Notes under the pieces: model-generated
The model's database searches: none
The model's input: only the letters and a program-made list of their open reading frames with translations
What the model was told of the DNA's origin: nothing
Shown here: in pieces, positions 16,570 to 24,443 of the stretch
How positions within the stretch are numbered: position 1 is the stretch's first letter
How the letters are laid out: each line of letters opens with the position of its first letter
Source of the DNA: JAVBNO01 sp031551485
Lineage (GTDB): Bacteria > Bacillota > Clostridia > Oscillospirales > Ruminococcaceae
Reading direction: 5' to 3'
NCBI GenBank assembly: GCA_031551485.1
Contig: JAVBNO010000053.1
Location: forward strand, 1-51,816
Length of the DNA stretch: 51,816 nt
Made by a program: the position numbers and the translations under genes

Positions 16570-17949
16570 CTAATCTTTCATCTTAACCGAGTCAGGATCT
16601 TTCAGATAACTGCGCACCAGTTTAAAGACCGTACCGCTCAAGAAGATAAGGGCAATCAGGTTGGGAATCGCCATCATGCCGTTCAGGGTGTCGGCAACGT
16701 CCCATGCCAGCTGCATTTTAATGGTGGCGCCCAACACAATGCACAGCACAAAGACAATCCGATAAATCCACGCGCCTGTCATGCTGTTCTTGGTGATGTA
16801 CCCCAGCGAACGTTCGCCGTAAAATGCCCAGCCCAAAATGGTGGAAAGGGCAAAGAACAAAATACCAACAGATAAGAAGTATCCGCCAAACTTGCCCAAA
16901 GAGGCGGTGTAAGCAGCTGTGGCCAGCGCCGCGCCATTCAGGCCGGATTCGCTCCACAAGGTATGCCCGCCCGCTGTCAAAATGACAAGCGCGGTAAAGC
17001 TGCAAACCACCAGTGTATCCACAAACACCTCGAACATACCCCAAAGGCCTTGCCGCACCGGGTTGTCGGTGTCGGCGCTGGCGTGGGCAATAGGCGCCGA
17101 GCCAAGGCCGGCTTCATTGGAGAATACGCCTCTGGCGAAACCGTAACGCACAGCGTTTTGCAGGGTATAACCGATGGCGCCACCCGCGGCAGCCTTCAGA
17201 TTAAATGCATTTTTAAAGATAAGGCCAAAAGCGGCGGGAATCTGCTTGGCGCACATTACCAGCACAATAGTACCGCCGATAATGTAGAAAACCGCCATAA
17301 AGGGGACCAGCAGCTCGGTCACTTTGGCAATACGTTTAATGCCGCCCAAACCGACCAAGGCCACAATGGCTGCCACCACAAGGCCGGTAATCAGCACAGG
17401 CACATTAAAAGTGGCGTGCAGGGCGCCCGCAATCGAGTTCACCTGTGTCATATTGCCAATGCCGAAGGAAGCAAAGGTACATAGCAGTGCAAAAATGACG
17501 GCCATCCATTTCATTTTCAGGCCTTTTTCAATATAGTACATCGGGCCGCCCGAAGGAATACCCTCTGCGTCCTTGTTGCGGAAGTAAACGGCCAGCGTCA
17601 CCTCGGCAAACTTTGTCATCATGCCGAAAAATGCGCTCACCCACATCCAAAATACAGCGCCCGGACCGCCGGCCACAATCGCCGATGTAACGCCCACGAT
17701 GTTGCCGGTGCCAATCGTACCCGCCAAAGCGGTAGATACGGCCTGAAAAGGGGAAATCCCTTTGCCGCTCCGTTTACCCTTGCCAAGTGTGCCAAGGGTA
17801 TTTTTCATCATATGCCCAAATTTGCGAACCTGAAAAAAACCGGTGGCAAATGTGATAAAAATACCCACGCCCACCAGCAAAATCAGCATGGGCCAACCCC
17901 ATACAAACCCGTTTACTACGCCGTTAATTTCCGCAATTCGTTCCGCCAT
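16570..17949 (-). CDS. Sodium:alanine symporter (AGCS family)
   Basis: Imports alanine or glycine with sodium ions. The 459-residue product has about eleven membrane helices and the AGCS hallmarks: VRKFGHMMKNTLG near the start, then ALAGTIGTGNIVGV, GGPGAVFWMWVSAFFGM, SNEAGLGSAPIAHA, and GWAFYGERS. The ATG at 17949 has GAGGTG 8 nt upstream; a TTG two codons earlier sits too close to that site. It is monocistronic, with a good promoter covered by two inverted repeats and its own terminator. The exact amino acid is not decided by sequence. Confidence 0.95.
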   Translation of the reverse strand: MAERIAEINGVVNGFVWGWPMLILLVGVGIFITFATGFFQVRKFGHMMKNTLGTLGKGKRSGKGISPFQAVSTALAGTIGTGNIVGVTSAIVAGGPGAVFWMWVSAFFGMMTKFAEVTLAVYFRNKDAEGIPSGGPMYYIEKGLKMKWMAVIFALLCTFASFGIGNMTQVNSIAGALHATFNVPVLITGLVVAAIVALVGLGGIKRIAKVTELLVPFMAVFYIIGGTIVLVMCAKQIPAAFGLIFKNAFNLKAAAGGAIGYTLQNAVRYGFARGVFSNEAGLGSAPIAHASADTDNPVRQGLWGMFEVFVDTLVVCSFTALVILTAGGHTLWSESGLNGAALATAAYTASLGKFGGYFLSVGILFFALSTILGWAFYGERSLGYITKNSMTGAWIYRIVFVLCIVLGATIKMQLAWDVADTLNGMMAIPNLIALIFLSGTVFKLVRSYLKDPDSVKMKD

Positions 17950-18041
17950 GTTCAAATCACCTCGTTCAAAATAATGGTTACCCCCACTTTTTTTGTCTTA
18001 ATATCTTTATGCCGCACAAAGATAAACAATAAGCACAAAAA

Positions 18042-18057
18042 ATGATTATCTAATCAT
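18042..18057. promoter_or_regulatory. Palindrome over the symporter -10 box
   Basis: ATGATTATCTAATCAT has perfect 7-bp arms around TC and overlaps the -10 hexamer, the expected position for a repressor. Confidence 0.55.
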
Positions 18058-18081
18058 AAAGGAATAACTGAAATATTGCAA
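18053..18081 (-). promoter_or_regulatory. Symporter promoter
   Basis: On the minus strand, TTGCAA, a 17-nt spacer, then TATGAT. The leader to the ATG is about 95 nt. Confidence 0.75.
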
Positions 18082-18099
18082 TGTGGTTCCTGCAATATT
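18072..18099. promoter_or_regulatory. Inverted repeat over the symporter -35 box
   Basis: AATATTGCA and TGCAATATT, 9-bp perfect arms 10 bp apart. The left arm overlaps the -35 hexamer and the right arm lies upstream, fitting a dimeric regulator binding one helical face. Confidence 0.55.
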
Positions 18100-18203
18100 G
18101 TCGTTTTCCACAGGCGGACAACTGCTTTTTTGGCTGAATTAACAGTGCGTCATGTAGCATGTCTTCCTCACGCTTGCATTTTTCATCATTTGTGTCGCCC
18201 AAT

Positions 18204-18235
18204 CAAAAACGGCGGGGGATATACCCCCGCCGTTG
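18204..18235 (-). terminator. Terminator of the spore coat gene pair
   Basis: AACGGCGGGGG and CCCCCGCCGTT pair closely, with TTTTTGATT after it on the minus strand. Confidence 0.93.
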
Positions 18236-18248
18236 CGTGCCGTTTCTT

Positions 18249-18521
18249 TTATGACGGCGACATATTTTGAAACTTTTGCTTTGCCTGGTTCACTTTATTT
18301 TGGTCGGCTGCCTCTGGGGCGTACCAGCCCCGCTTTTGCATTTCTGCAAAAATATCGTGCTGAATCTGGTGCTCCTCGGTCAGAATATTCATAAACTCCG
18401 TCTTCAAAGCGCCGGATGTGCACTCGTTGGCAAAGGTGTTATACACCTCTGTAATAAACTTTTGGGATGACAACGCGTCGTCCATCATTTCCCGGTCGCC
18501 AAAACACGCGTTATTGGGCAT
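18249..18521 (-). CDS. CotF-family spore coat-like protein
   Basis: 90-residue protein of the coat F type, a short all-helical, ferritin-like fold. A DREMMDDALSSQKFITEVYN helix start is followed by an EEHQIQHDIFAEMQKRGWY segment, the typical coat F ending. GGAGG lies 8 nt before the ATG. It follows the 61-residue coat-like gene by 24 nt, so the two are one unit. The role in the spore coat is inferred from the family; binding of a partner coat protein is likely. Confidence 0.88.
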   Translation of the reverse strand: MPNNACFGDREMMDDALSSQKFITEVYNTFANECTSGALKTEFMNILTEEHQIQHDIFAEMQKRGWYAPEAADQNKVNQAKQKFQNMSPS

Positions 18522-18545
18522 CTGCTTTACCTCCTTTATTCACGC

Positions 18546-18731
18546 TTAGCTCAGCTGGTTCATCAGCCGGGTGTAATGGTTTTGATGCTTCGCCGCAATT
18601 TGTTCGCAGGTGTTCTTCAGCTGGGGATCAACCGCCTGCTGGGCATACATCTTATACTTCTTGACGACATTCTGCTCAATATTCAGCTGATCTTCAATGG
18701 CGGTCAACTCTTTGGAAGTCAAATTAGCCAT
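18546..18731 (-). CDS. Small CotF-like helical protein
   Basis: 61-residue soluble, mainly helical protein, rich in Gln, Lys and Asn (for example EQNVVKKYKMYAQQA and AAKHQNHYTRLMNQLS). It resembles the short partners often found with CotF-like genes. GGAGG stands 7 nt before the ATG at 18731 but only 1 nt before the ATG two codons upstream, so the inner start is chosen. The upstream region carries a mother-cell sigma-like -10 (18760-18768). No further function can be read. Confidence 0.8.
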   Translation of the reverse strand: MANLTSKELTAIEDQLNIEQNVVKKYKMYAQQAVDPQLKNTCEQIAAKHQNHYTRLMNQLS

Positions 18732-18759
18732 GCTCATTCCTCCTAAATAAGTTTGATGT

Positions 18760-18768
18760 TAGTCTATG
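18760..18768 (-). promoter_or_regulatory. Sigma-E/K-like -10 element
   Basis: On the minus strand CATAGACTA matches the CATANNNTA form of sigma-K-type -10 boxes, about 30 nt before the first coat gene. A clear -35 is not seen. Confidence 0.4.
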
Positions 18769-18798
18769 CGTTTTATGGTTATTTATCCGGCCCAAAAA

Positions 18799-18838
18799 GA
18801 AAAAAACAGGTCCCGGCCATTAACCGGAACCTGTTTCG
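18799..18838 (-). terminator. Terminator of the class A PBP gene
   Basis: AACAGGTTCCGG and CCGGGACCTGTT (minus strand) pair around a short loop, followed by a T run. Confidence 0.9.
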
Positions 18839-18852
18839 ATTCAGCTTCAATT

Positions 18853-21081
18853 TTAATCGGGATACCAGTCGCCCGAATGCCGTGATTCTCCTGTGTCATC
18901 ATTACTGCTGTCGTTATTATACCAGTCGGTGATAAAGCTGCCGTCTCCGTGCAGCCGGCACGCCGGCGGTTTGGCGGATTCTTTGTACCAGCCTATGGCC
19001 ACATCGGGGCAAACGCCCTCAATCGCCAATTCGCCGCTCTCCATACAATAGGCATGCTCTTTTACGTTGGGGGAAGCGGGGAAGGGCTTGGCGGGCAAAT
19101 CGGCCAGCAGCGGTCCCATCACGGTGCGCCATATTACCGGCGGCGCGTAGGAGGTTGCCGTGATAATGCGCCCTTGCTGCGGCTCTTCCAAAGGTTTGTC
19201 ATAACCCAGCCAGCACGCGCCTACATAATAAGGCGTAATGCCAATAAACCACTGGTCTTTGTCGTTGTCCGAGGTACCGGTTTTGCCGGCCTGGGGCATA
19301 TTGGTGCCCAGCCGCGCGCCGCCGCCGGTGCCCACCGGCCCAAACACAACCCGTCCCATCAGCTTGTTGATGACGGTGGCGGTGTCAAAGCTGATGACAC
19401 GCCGGGGTGTAGTGTCGGCCTCCAGCACCGTGTTGCCGTAACGGTCCAACACTCTGGAGTAGGCGTAAGGTTTGGTAAAATAACCGCCGTTGGCGTAAAT
19501 TTGGTACGCCCCTGCCATCTCCAGCGGCGAAACGCCTTTGGTCAGCGACCCAATCGCCATAGGTGCAATCGCGATATCCTGGGGTACCAGCGAATACATA
19601 TCCAACTTGTCGTGCAGGAAGTTGAAGATGACATCCGGTGTCTGCATCATCGTCAGTTTAATCGGAATGATGTTAATCGACCGCTGCAGCGCCGTGTCCA
19701 CGGTGACCGGCCCCGAATAGGTCTGGGTATAGTTTTTAAAAGTGTGGGTCGTGCCGTCGTTGTTTTTCACCACCACCATCTCATCCACAATCTTGGTGGA
19801 CCAGGTGATCAAGTCGTGCTCAAACGCCATAGCATAGGCGGCAATGGGCTTAATGGTGGATCCCGAATCGCGGAAAGAGTCGGTCGCCCGGTTCAGCACC
19901 CGCGCCCCCTCTTTTTCGCCAATTCCGCCCGCCAGCGCCAAAATCTTGCCGTTGGTGTCGGTGACGACAAAAGCCGACTGGGGATACTTCGCGTTACCCA
20001 CCTTGGGGAAGTTGTTCACATCCAGATAAAAATTCTCCAGATATTTCTGCATATCTTCGTCAACGGTGGTGTAAATACGATATCCGCCGCTGTAAATTTG
20101 CTGTTCCGCTTCCTGATAGGTATAACCCTCTTTGTCCATCAGGTCGCTAATCACCTGGGCAATCACATAGTCGTCAAAGTAGCTGTATGTGTTGCTGATG
20201 CGCTGCCGGGTATCCGGGTTCACCCAGTGAATCGGCTCATCCAGGGCGCTTTTGTATTCTTCGTCGGTCAGCTTACCCTGGTCGTGCATTTCGGTCAGCA
20301 CCCATTCCTGCCGCTCCTTGTTGTTGTCGGGGTTAATAAACGGGTCAAAGGCGGTGGGTGCTTTGGTAATACAAACCAGCGCAGCGCTTTCTGCCGCGGT
20401 CAGCTGGCTTACATCTTTGTTTAAGTACAAATTGGCGGCAGCCTGTATGCCAATGGTATTGTTACCCAATGGCATGGTATTCAGGTACGACTCCAAAATC
20501 TGCTCCTTGGAGTACCGCTGTTCCAGGTTCAGCGCGCGGAATATTTCCCGCACCTTGCGGTCAATGCGCTGTTCCTTGTCGTTGGTTACGTTTTTAATCA
20601 GCTGCTGGGTCAGGGTCGAACCACCTTGCCGTCCGGGCATAATCGGAATGAACATGTTCACGAATGCGGCGGCCGAACGCCGAATGTCCACGCCTTGATG
20701 TTGCATAAACCGCTTGTCTTCAACCGCAATTACGGCATCAATCAACTGCTTGGGCATTTGGCTATATTCCACCCAAATGCAGTTCTCATTGCCAATACGC
20801 ATCAACTCGTAATCTTCACCGGTTTCCCCGTTCTGCGCATACAATATAGTGGTATAACTCAGCATAATGCTTTCCAGGCTCACCGGGTCCTGATCTTCAA
20901 ACGTGCGCAACACATATACAGTCAACACCGAAGCCACAATGCAGCCGGTGATCACCATGACGACCAATACAGACGTTAAAACGGTTCCAATGGTCCGCAT
21001 GATACCTCTAAAACCGGTGGCCACCGCTTTTTGCACTTTTGTGCTTCCGTTGGCCCTGGTGCCGTTGGATTGTTTAGGCAT
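18853..21081 (-). CDS. Class A penicillin-binding protein (PBP1A-like)
   Basis: Bifunctional peptidoglycan synthase: glycan polymerase plus transpeptidase outside the membrane. The 742 residues hold a cytoplasmic head, one helix (about 32-58), a GT51 domain with catalytic Glu121 in EDKRF and the GGSTLTQQLIKN motif (153-164), then a transpeptidase domain with Ser408-Thr-Ile-Lys411, Ser468-Ile-Asn470 and Lys600-Thr-Gly. A Ser/Asp-rich tail closes it. The ATG has GGAGG 9 nt upstream. It is monocistronic, with an extended -10 promoter and its own terminator. Confidence 0.96.
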   Translation of the reverse strand: MPKQSNGTRANGSTKVQKAVATGFRGIMRTIGTVLTSVLVVMVITGCIVASVLTVYVLRTFEDQDPVSLESIMLSYTTILYAQNGETGEDYELMRIGNENCIWVEYSQMPKQLIDAVIAVEDKRFMQHQGVDIRRSAAAFVNMFIPIMPGRQGGSTLTQQLIKNVTNDKEQRIDRKVREIFRALNLEQRYSKEQILESYLNTMPLGNNTIGIQAAANLYLNKDVSQLTAAESAALVCITKAPTAFDPFINPDNNKERQEWVLTEMHDQGKLTDEEYKSALDEPIHWVNPDTRQRISNTYSYFDDYVIAQVISDLMDKEGYTYQEAEQQIYSGGYRIYTTVDEDMQKYLENFYLDVNNFPKVGNAKYPQSAFVVTDTNGKILALAGGIGEKEGARVLNRATDSFRDSGSTIKPIAAYAMAFEHDLITWSTKIVDEMVVVKNNDGTTHTFKNYTQTYSGPVTVDTALQRSINIIPIKLTMMQTPDVIFNFLHDKLDMYSLVPQDIAIAPMAIGSLTKGVSPLEMAGAYQIYANGGYFTKPYAYSRVLDRYGNTVLEADTTPRRVISFDTATVINKLMGRVVFGPVGTGGGARLGTNMPQAGKTGTSDNDKDQWFIGITPYYVGACWLGYDKPLEEPQQGRIITATSYAPPVIWRTVMGPLLADLPAKPFPASPNVKEHAYCMESGELAIEGVCPDVAIGWYKESAKPPACRLHGDGSFITDWYNNDSSNDDTGESRHSGDWYPD

Positions 21082-21104
21082 ACCTTCTCGCCTCCCAATA
21101 AAGG

Positions 21105-21113
21105 ATTATACCA
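21105..21113 (-). promoter_or_regulatory. Extended -10 promoter of the PBP gene
   Basis: Minus strand TGGTATAAT: TATAAT with an upstream TG, about 25 nt before the ATG. No good -35 is seen. Confidence 0.6.
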
Positions 21114-21267
21114 TACTTAAAACATTTTTTGTAAACAATTTGAAAAATAATCACATCAAAATCCCTGGCGCTAAATGGAATAGACGGCGTATTTTGGGCA
21201 AAGATAAAAATAGTGGAATATATTCTGTCCATTCTTTGGGAATCCACCATGTATTGGAGGGAGAAAA

Positions 21268-21687
21268 ATGCCTCTTGCCCATTGGATCAATCCCCGCACA
21301 TTCATTGCTTGCGGCGCTCTGGCCGGCGCGGCGGCCCTCGGTGTCTGGATGGGCGGTCGTGTGCTGCCTCCCGTGTCCACGGCCTCGCCATCTGCTGCCT
21401 CACCGCTGCCCGCAAGCTCGGTCAGCACGGCGCCCGCCAACCACTACCAACCCCCCGTTTCCGCCTCCCAGCGCGAGAATTCCCCCGAGCCGCCCACAGC
21501 CGGCTATTTTCTGCGCGCCTTCGATGGCAAAATAGGTGTCTTCGTTGGCCAAAACCCCGAACCGGACTTTTTGCTGGATGTCTCGGTCAAATATCTGCCG
21601 GAATATGACCAGGAACAGTTGGCCAAAGGGGTCTATGCCGAAAACTACGACATCCTCATGACGCTGATGGAGGACTACAACAGTTAA
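21268..21687 (+). CDS. Membrane-anchored BofC-C-terminal-like protein
   Basis: 139 residues. One N-terminal hydrophobic segment (about 12-34) is followed by a Ser/Ala/Pro-rich linker (35-75). The small C-terminal domain (about 79-139) has YFLRAFDGKIGVF, then LPEYDQEQLAKGV, and ends in LMEDYNS, the pattern of the BofC C-terminal domain. In Bacillus, BofC limits a signalling protease across the forespore membranes; here only the domain is shared, and many clostridia have such short versions. GGAGG precedes the ATG. A sporulation link is inferred, and is supported weakly by nearby coat genes. Confidence 0.75.
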   Translation: MPLAHWINPRTFIACGALAGAAALGVWMGGRVLPPVSTASPSAASPLPASSVSTAPANHYQPPVSASQRENSPEPPTAGYFLRAFDGKIGVFVGQNPEPDFLLDVSVKYLPEYDQEQLAKGVYAENYDILMTLMEDYNS

Positions 21688-21747
21688 ACGGCCCCAGCGT
21701 TCTTTCTCAGCTTTGCCGCATCTCATTACCCATATTCTTACCCAGCC

Positions 21748-21775
21748 GGGGCGTCATAAATGGCGTCCCTTTTTT
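21748..21775 (+). terminator. Terminator after the BofC-like gene
   Basis: GGGGCGTC and GGCGTCCC pair (two G-T pairs) around ATAAAT, followed by TTTTTT. Confidence 0.75.
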
Positions 21776-21785
21776 GAAGCGATCC

Positions 21786-21851
21786 AGTGGATAAACAGCC
21801 ATTCACCAACACTTTCCATTTTTTTCCACAATTTCAACAGCTTTTTCCACA
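21786..21851. promoter_or_regulatory. Cluster of DnaA-box-like sites
   Basis: Three 9-mers near the TTATCCACA consensus: a reverse-strand TTATCCACT (21786-21794), and direct copies TTTTCCACA ending at 21830 and 21851. The last two repeat at a 21-bp step, two helical turns, and an AT-rich stretch follows. It lies in the gap before the glyoxalase gene. It could be a DnaA-binding site; it is not beside dnaA or dnaN. Confidence 0.4.
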
Positions 21852-22047
21852 TACTACCAAAAATTAACAATATGCAGTAAATCTTACAAGCGCCGTCATC
21901 TCATAAGTGCAATATGACAATATTTTTACTGCAATTCCCGCCAAAGTAATGACTTTGTCATCTTCTTTTAATCAAAAAAGGATGATTCCGGCCTCTTTTT
22001 CGGGTACAATAAACATCACAAAGCAGCAAAAGAGGATTGACAGCAAA

Positions 22048-22419
22048 ATGAGTTTTACCTTTGCCCACAATAATATTAACGTATTTGATCTGGAAAAGAG
22101 CATTGCTTTTTATCAAGAAGCATTGGGTTTAGAGATTGTCAGGGTCAAAGAACCCGAGGATAAAAGCTATAAGCTGGTGTTTTTGGGTGATGGCAAAACA
22201 ACCCACTCTCTGGAACTCACCTGGCTGCGTGACCGCAAGGATCCGTACAATTTGGGCGACAACGAAATGCACATTGCCTTCACAGCTGACGATATGGACG
22301 CCGCCCGGGCCCACCACAAAGCAATGGGCGTTATCTGTTACGAAAATACCCAAATGGGCATCTATTTTATCAGCGATCCCGACGGTTACTGGCTGGAGAT
22401 TATCCCCACCAAAAAGTAA
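22048..22419 (+). CDS. gloA: Glyoxalase I (lactoylglutathione lyase), VOC family
   Basis: 123-residue metalloenzyme of the VOC superfamily that isomerises the methylglyoxal-thiol adduct. All four metal ligands are seen: His7, Glu56, His75 and Glu117, at spacing close to that of E. coli GloA. The ATG at 22048 begins MSFTFAHNNINVFD, the normal family start; the longer frame upstream has no binding site and crosses the promoter zone. AGAGGA lies about 12 nt upstream. Clostridia often lack glutathione, so the thiol cofactor may differ. It ends at a long hairpin. Confidence 0.9.
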   Translation: MSFTFAHNNINVFDLEKSIAFYQEALGLEIVRVKEPEDKSYKLVFLGDGKTTHSLELTWLRDRKDPYNLGDNEMHIAFTADDMDAARAHHKAMGVICYENTQMGIYFISDPDGYWLEIIPTKK

Positions 22420-22484
22420 AACCCTTTTGATTCATTTTCCATGGTTTTTGCCTTCCTATATATGATAGTAAAAATTAATCGCTT

Positions 22485-22517
22485 TAAATGCCCGTGTCTT
22501 TGGACACGGGCATTTAA
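22485..22517. terminator. Hairpin after gloA
   Basis: AAATGCCCGTGTC and GACACGGGCATTT, perfect 13-bp arms around TTTG. There is no T tract on the plus strand, so it may act by stability or in both directions. Confidence 0.75.
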
Positions 22518-22681
22518 GGTTATATACGCGCATATATTCATTAAGGTTAAGGAACTTGTAAAAATCGCTTATTCATATGAACATCTCAAAAATTCCTAAA
22601 AAATGGAAATAAATAACTGTTAATATACGCAAATTGTGATATGATGATGATAACCATTAATCTTGAGGAGGTGTCACGAGT

Positions 22682-24322
22682 ATGCGGTATTGGGTTTATG
22701 AATCGCTGTCCTATGAGCATACGGCGATGATCCACGAGGAGGATTGTCGCTATTGCAATTACGGCCAAGGGGTCAAAGAGGGGCAGGCCGACGCGGCCTA
22801 TGGCCAATGGCACGGCCCGTTCCGTGATTGCGGCGAGGCTGAAGAGTTTGCGAAAGCACTGCCGGAATGCGAGGTGCACCGCTGCAAGGTCTGCACGCCA
22901 AAAGGTACCGCCGGTACCGATGCCCGGGTACGCAAGCCGTTCAAAGGCTTTGGCCGCAACTTCTGGGTCTACGAATCGCTGCAATTTGACCACACCGCCA
23001 CCATTCACGACCATGCCTGCCGCTTTTGCAACGATGGCGCCGGTGTCAAAGAGGGCAAAGCCGAAAAAGATTCCGGCCTGTGGCACGGCGGTTTCGCGAC
23101 TTATGAAGAAGCCAAACGCTTTGCCCAGTCTCTGGAAGAGTGCCGGGAAGTCAGTGACTGCAAAGTCTGCGAACCCGGTGCAGCCACAGCCGACGTCATC
23201 ACCCCTGTAACTGACGTGGAAACCGCTGCCGACGTCGCCCCTGTAGCCGACGTCACCCCTGTAGCCGACGTGGCCACCGCTGCCGACGGCAGCCGCATCA
23301 CCATCGGCGACAAAACCTACACGCGCTACGTGGGTACCGGCCGCCACCTCTGGGTCTACGAAGCCTTGGCCTACGACCGCACCGCCACCATTCACGACCA
23401 TGCCTGCCGCTATTGCAACGATGGCGCCGGTGTCAAAGACGGCAAAGCCGACCAGGAATACGGCCTGTGGCACGGCGGCTTTGATACATACGGCGAAGCC
23501 AGGCGCTTCGCCGACACTCTGGCGGAAACCACAGAAGTCAAAGACTGTAAAGTCTGTAGCCCTGCCCCCCAAAAATCCAGATGGTGGCTGTGGCTGCTTC
23601 TCCTCCTGCTGCTGGCTCTCTTGCTCTTCTTCCTCATGCGGGGCTGCAAAGCGACATCTGTTCCGGCGGTGGCCCCCTCGGTGGCCGCGTCTGTCGAAAT
23701 ACCCGCTGCCAGCGTCGAAATCCCCGAAAGCAGCGCGCCGGCTCTCGCGGCCAGCACTCCCGAGGCCAGCATCCCGGCAACCAGCGCCCCTGAGGCAAGT
23801 GTTCCCGAGCAAAGCTTCCCCGAAGTCAGCGCTGCGCCGGTTGCCCCCGCCCCCGGTGGCACATTAAAAGCCCAATTGGGCGAGGCAACCGATGAAGTCC
23901 GGCTCTATCTGCGCGAAGGCGCCGGCACCGAATTTACAACCGCCGGTGTTTTTGCCAAAGGCGAAAAAATTCTGCTTCTCACCCGGACCGGCGAATGGTA
24001 CCAGGTTTACGGCAAAACGGTCGACGGCGGCCAAAAGCTGGGTTATTCCTACAACGACCTCATCACGCCCGTTGGCGACGCGGTCGATACCGGCATGCCC
24101 CCCCGCCAGGCCGAGGCCTACGGCAATGTGGCCTTCGTTTCTGCCAATGCCGTCACCGTCAGCGGTGTGGCCATCAAACCGGCCGCCAATGTAACCGTTA
24201 AAACCATCACCGGCACCACCCTTGCCAATGCCGGCGTATCCGACATTGCCGTAGGCGACAGCATCCTGGTCTGGAAAAACGTGGCCGGGGAAGCCGAGTA
24301 TATTCTCATCAGCCGCCTCTAA
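22682..24322 (+). CDS. Membrane protein with three WVYE/CxxC repeats and SH3 domain
   Basis: I do not recognise this family. The 546 residues hold three copies of a ~70-residue module (about 3-72, 94-164, 222-293). Each runs WVYE-L, ATIH, CR(Y/F)CN, (D/Y)G-GVK-G-A, WHG-F, EA-FA, and ends C(K)VC. The four cysteines per copy (22/25/68/71; 113/116/160/163; 242/245/289/292) and conserved His residues suggest a zinc-binding fold. A Val/Asp/Ala linker (165-200) separates copies 2 and 3. One helix (301-319) is followed by a Ser/Ala/Pro/Glu-rich stalk, an SH3-like domain (about 396-463) and a small beta-rich end domain (478-546). There is no signal peptide, so the repeats are probably cytosolic and the SH3 end outside. 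GAGGAGGTG lies 8 nt before the ATG. Monocistronic. Confidence 0.85.
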   Translation: MRYWVYESLSYEHTAMIHEEDCRYCNYGQGVKEGQADAAYGQWHGPFRDCGEAEEFAKALPECEVHRCKVCTPKGTAGTDARVRKPFKGFGRNFWVYESLQFDHTATIHDHACRFCNDGAGVKEGKAEKDSGLWHGGFATYEEAKRFAQSLEECREVSDCKVCEPGAATADVITPVTDVETAADVAPVADVTPVADVATAADGSRITIGDKTYTRYVGTGRHLWVYEALAYDRTATIHDHACRYCNDGAGVKDGKADQEYGLWHGGFDTYGEARRFADTLAETTEVKDCKVCSPAPQKSRWWLWLLLLLLLALLLFFLMRGCKATSVPAVAPSVAASVEIPAASVEIPESSAPALAASTPEASIPATSAPEASVPEQSFPEVSAAPVAPAPGGTLKAQLGEATDEVRLYLREGAGTEFTTAGVFAKGEKILLLTRTGEWYQVYGKTVDGGQKLGYSYNDLITPVGDAVDTGMPPRQAEAYGNVAFVSANAVTVSGVAIKPAANVTVKTITGTTLANAGVSDIAVGDSILVWKNVAGEAEYILISRL

Positions 24323-24336
24323 ACAACATCCCATAC

Positions 24337-24378
24337 AAAAAGAGGCCCTCCGGCAACAAGCAGGAGGGCCTCTTTTTT
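24337..24378 (+). terminator. Terminator after the WVYE-repeat gene
   Basis: AGAGGCCCTCC and GGAGGGCCTCT around a 10-11 nt loop, followed by a T run. Confidence 0.95.
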
Positions 24379-24443
24379 CTATAGACGTCACTTTTAGTTG
24401 CAAGCCCTGCCCGCCAAGCCGAGCTTGTATAACCGGCCTTGTA

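Noticed and set aside
15544..16573. Several 100-165 residue frames on both strands in array 2
   Set aside because: The same peptides recur once per repeat unit and track the hairpins; no start site or codon bias supports translation.
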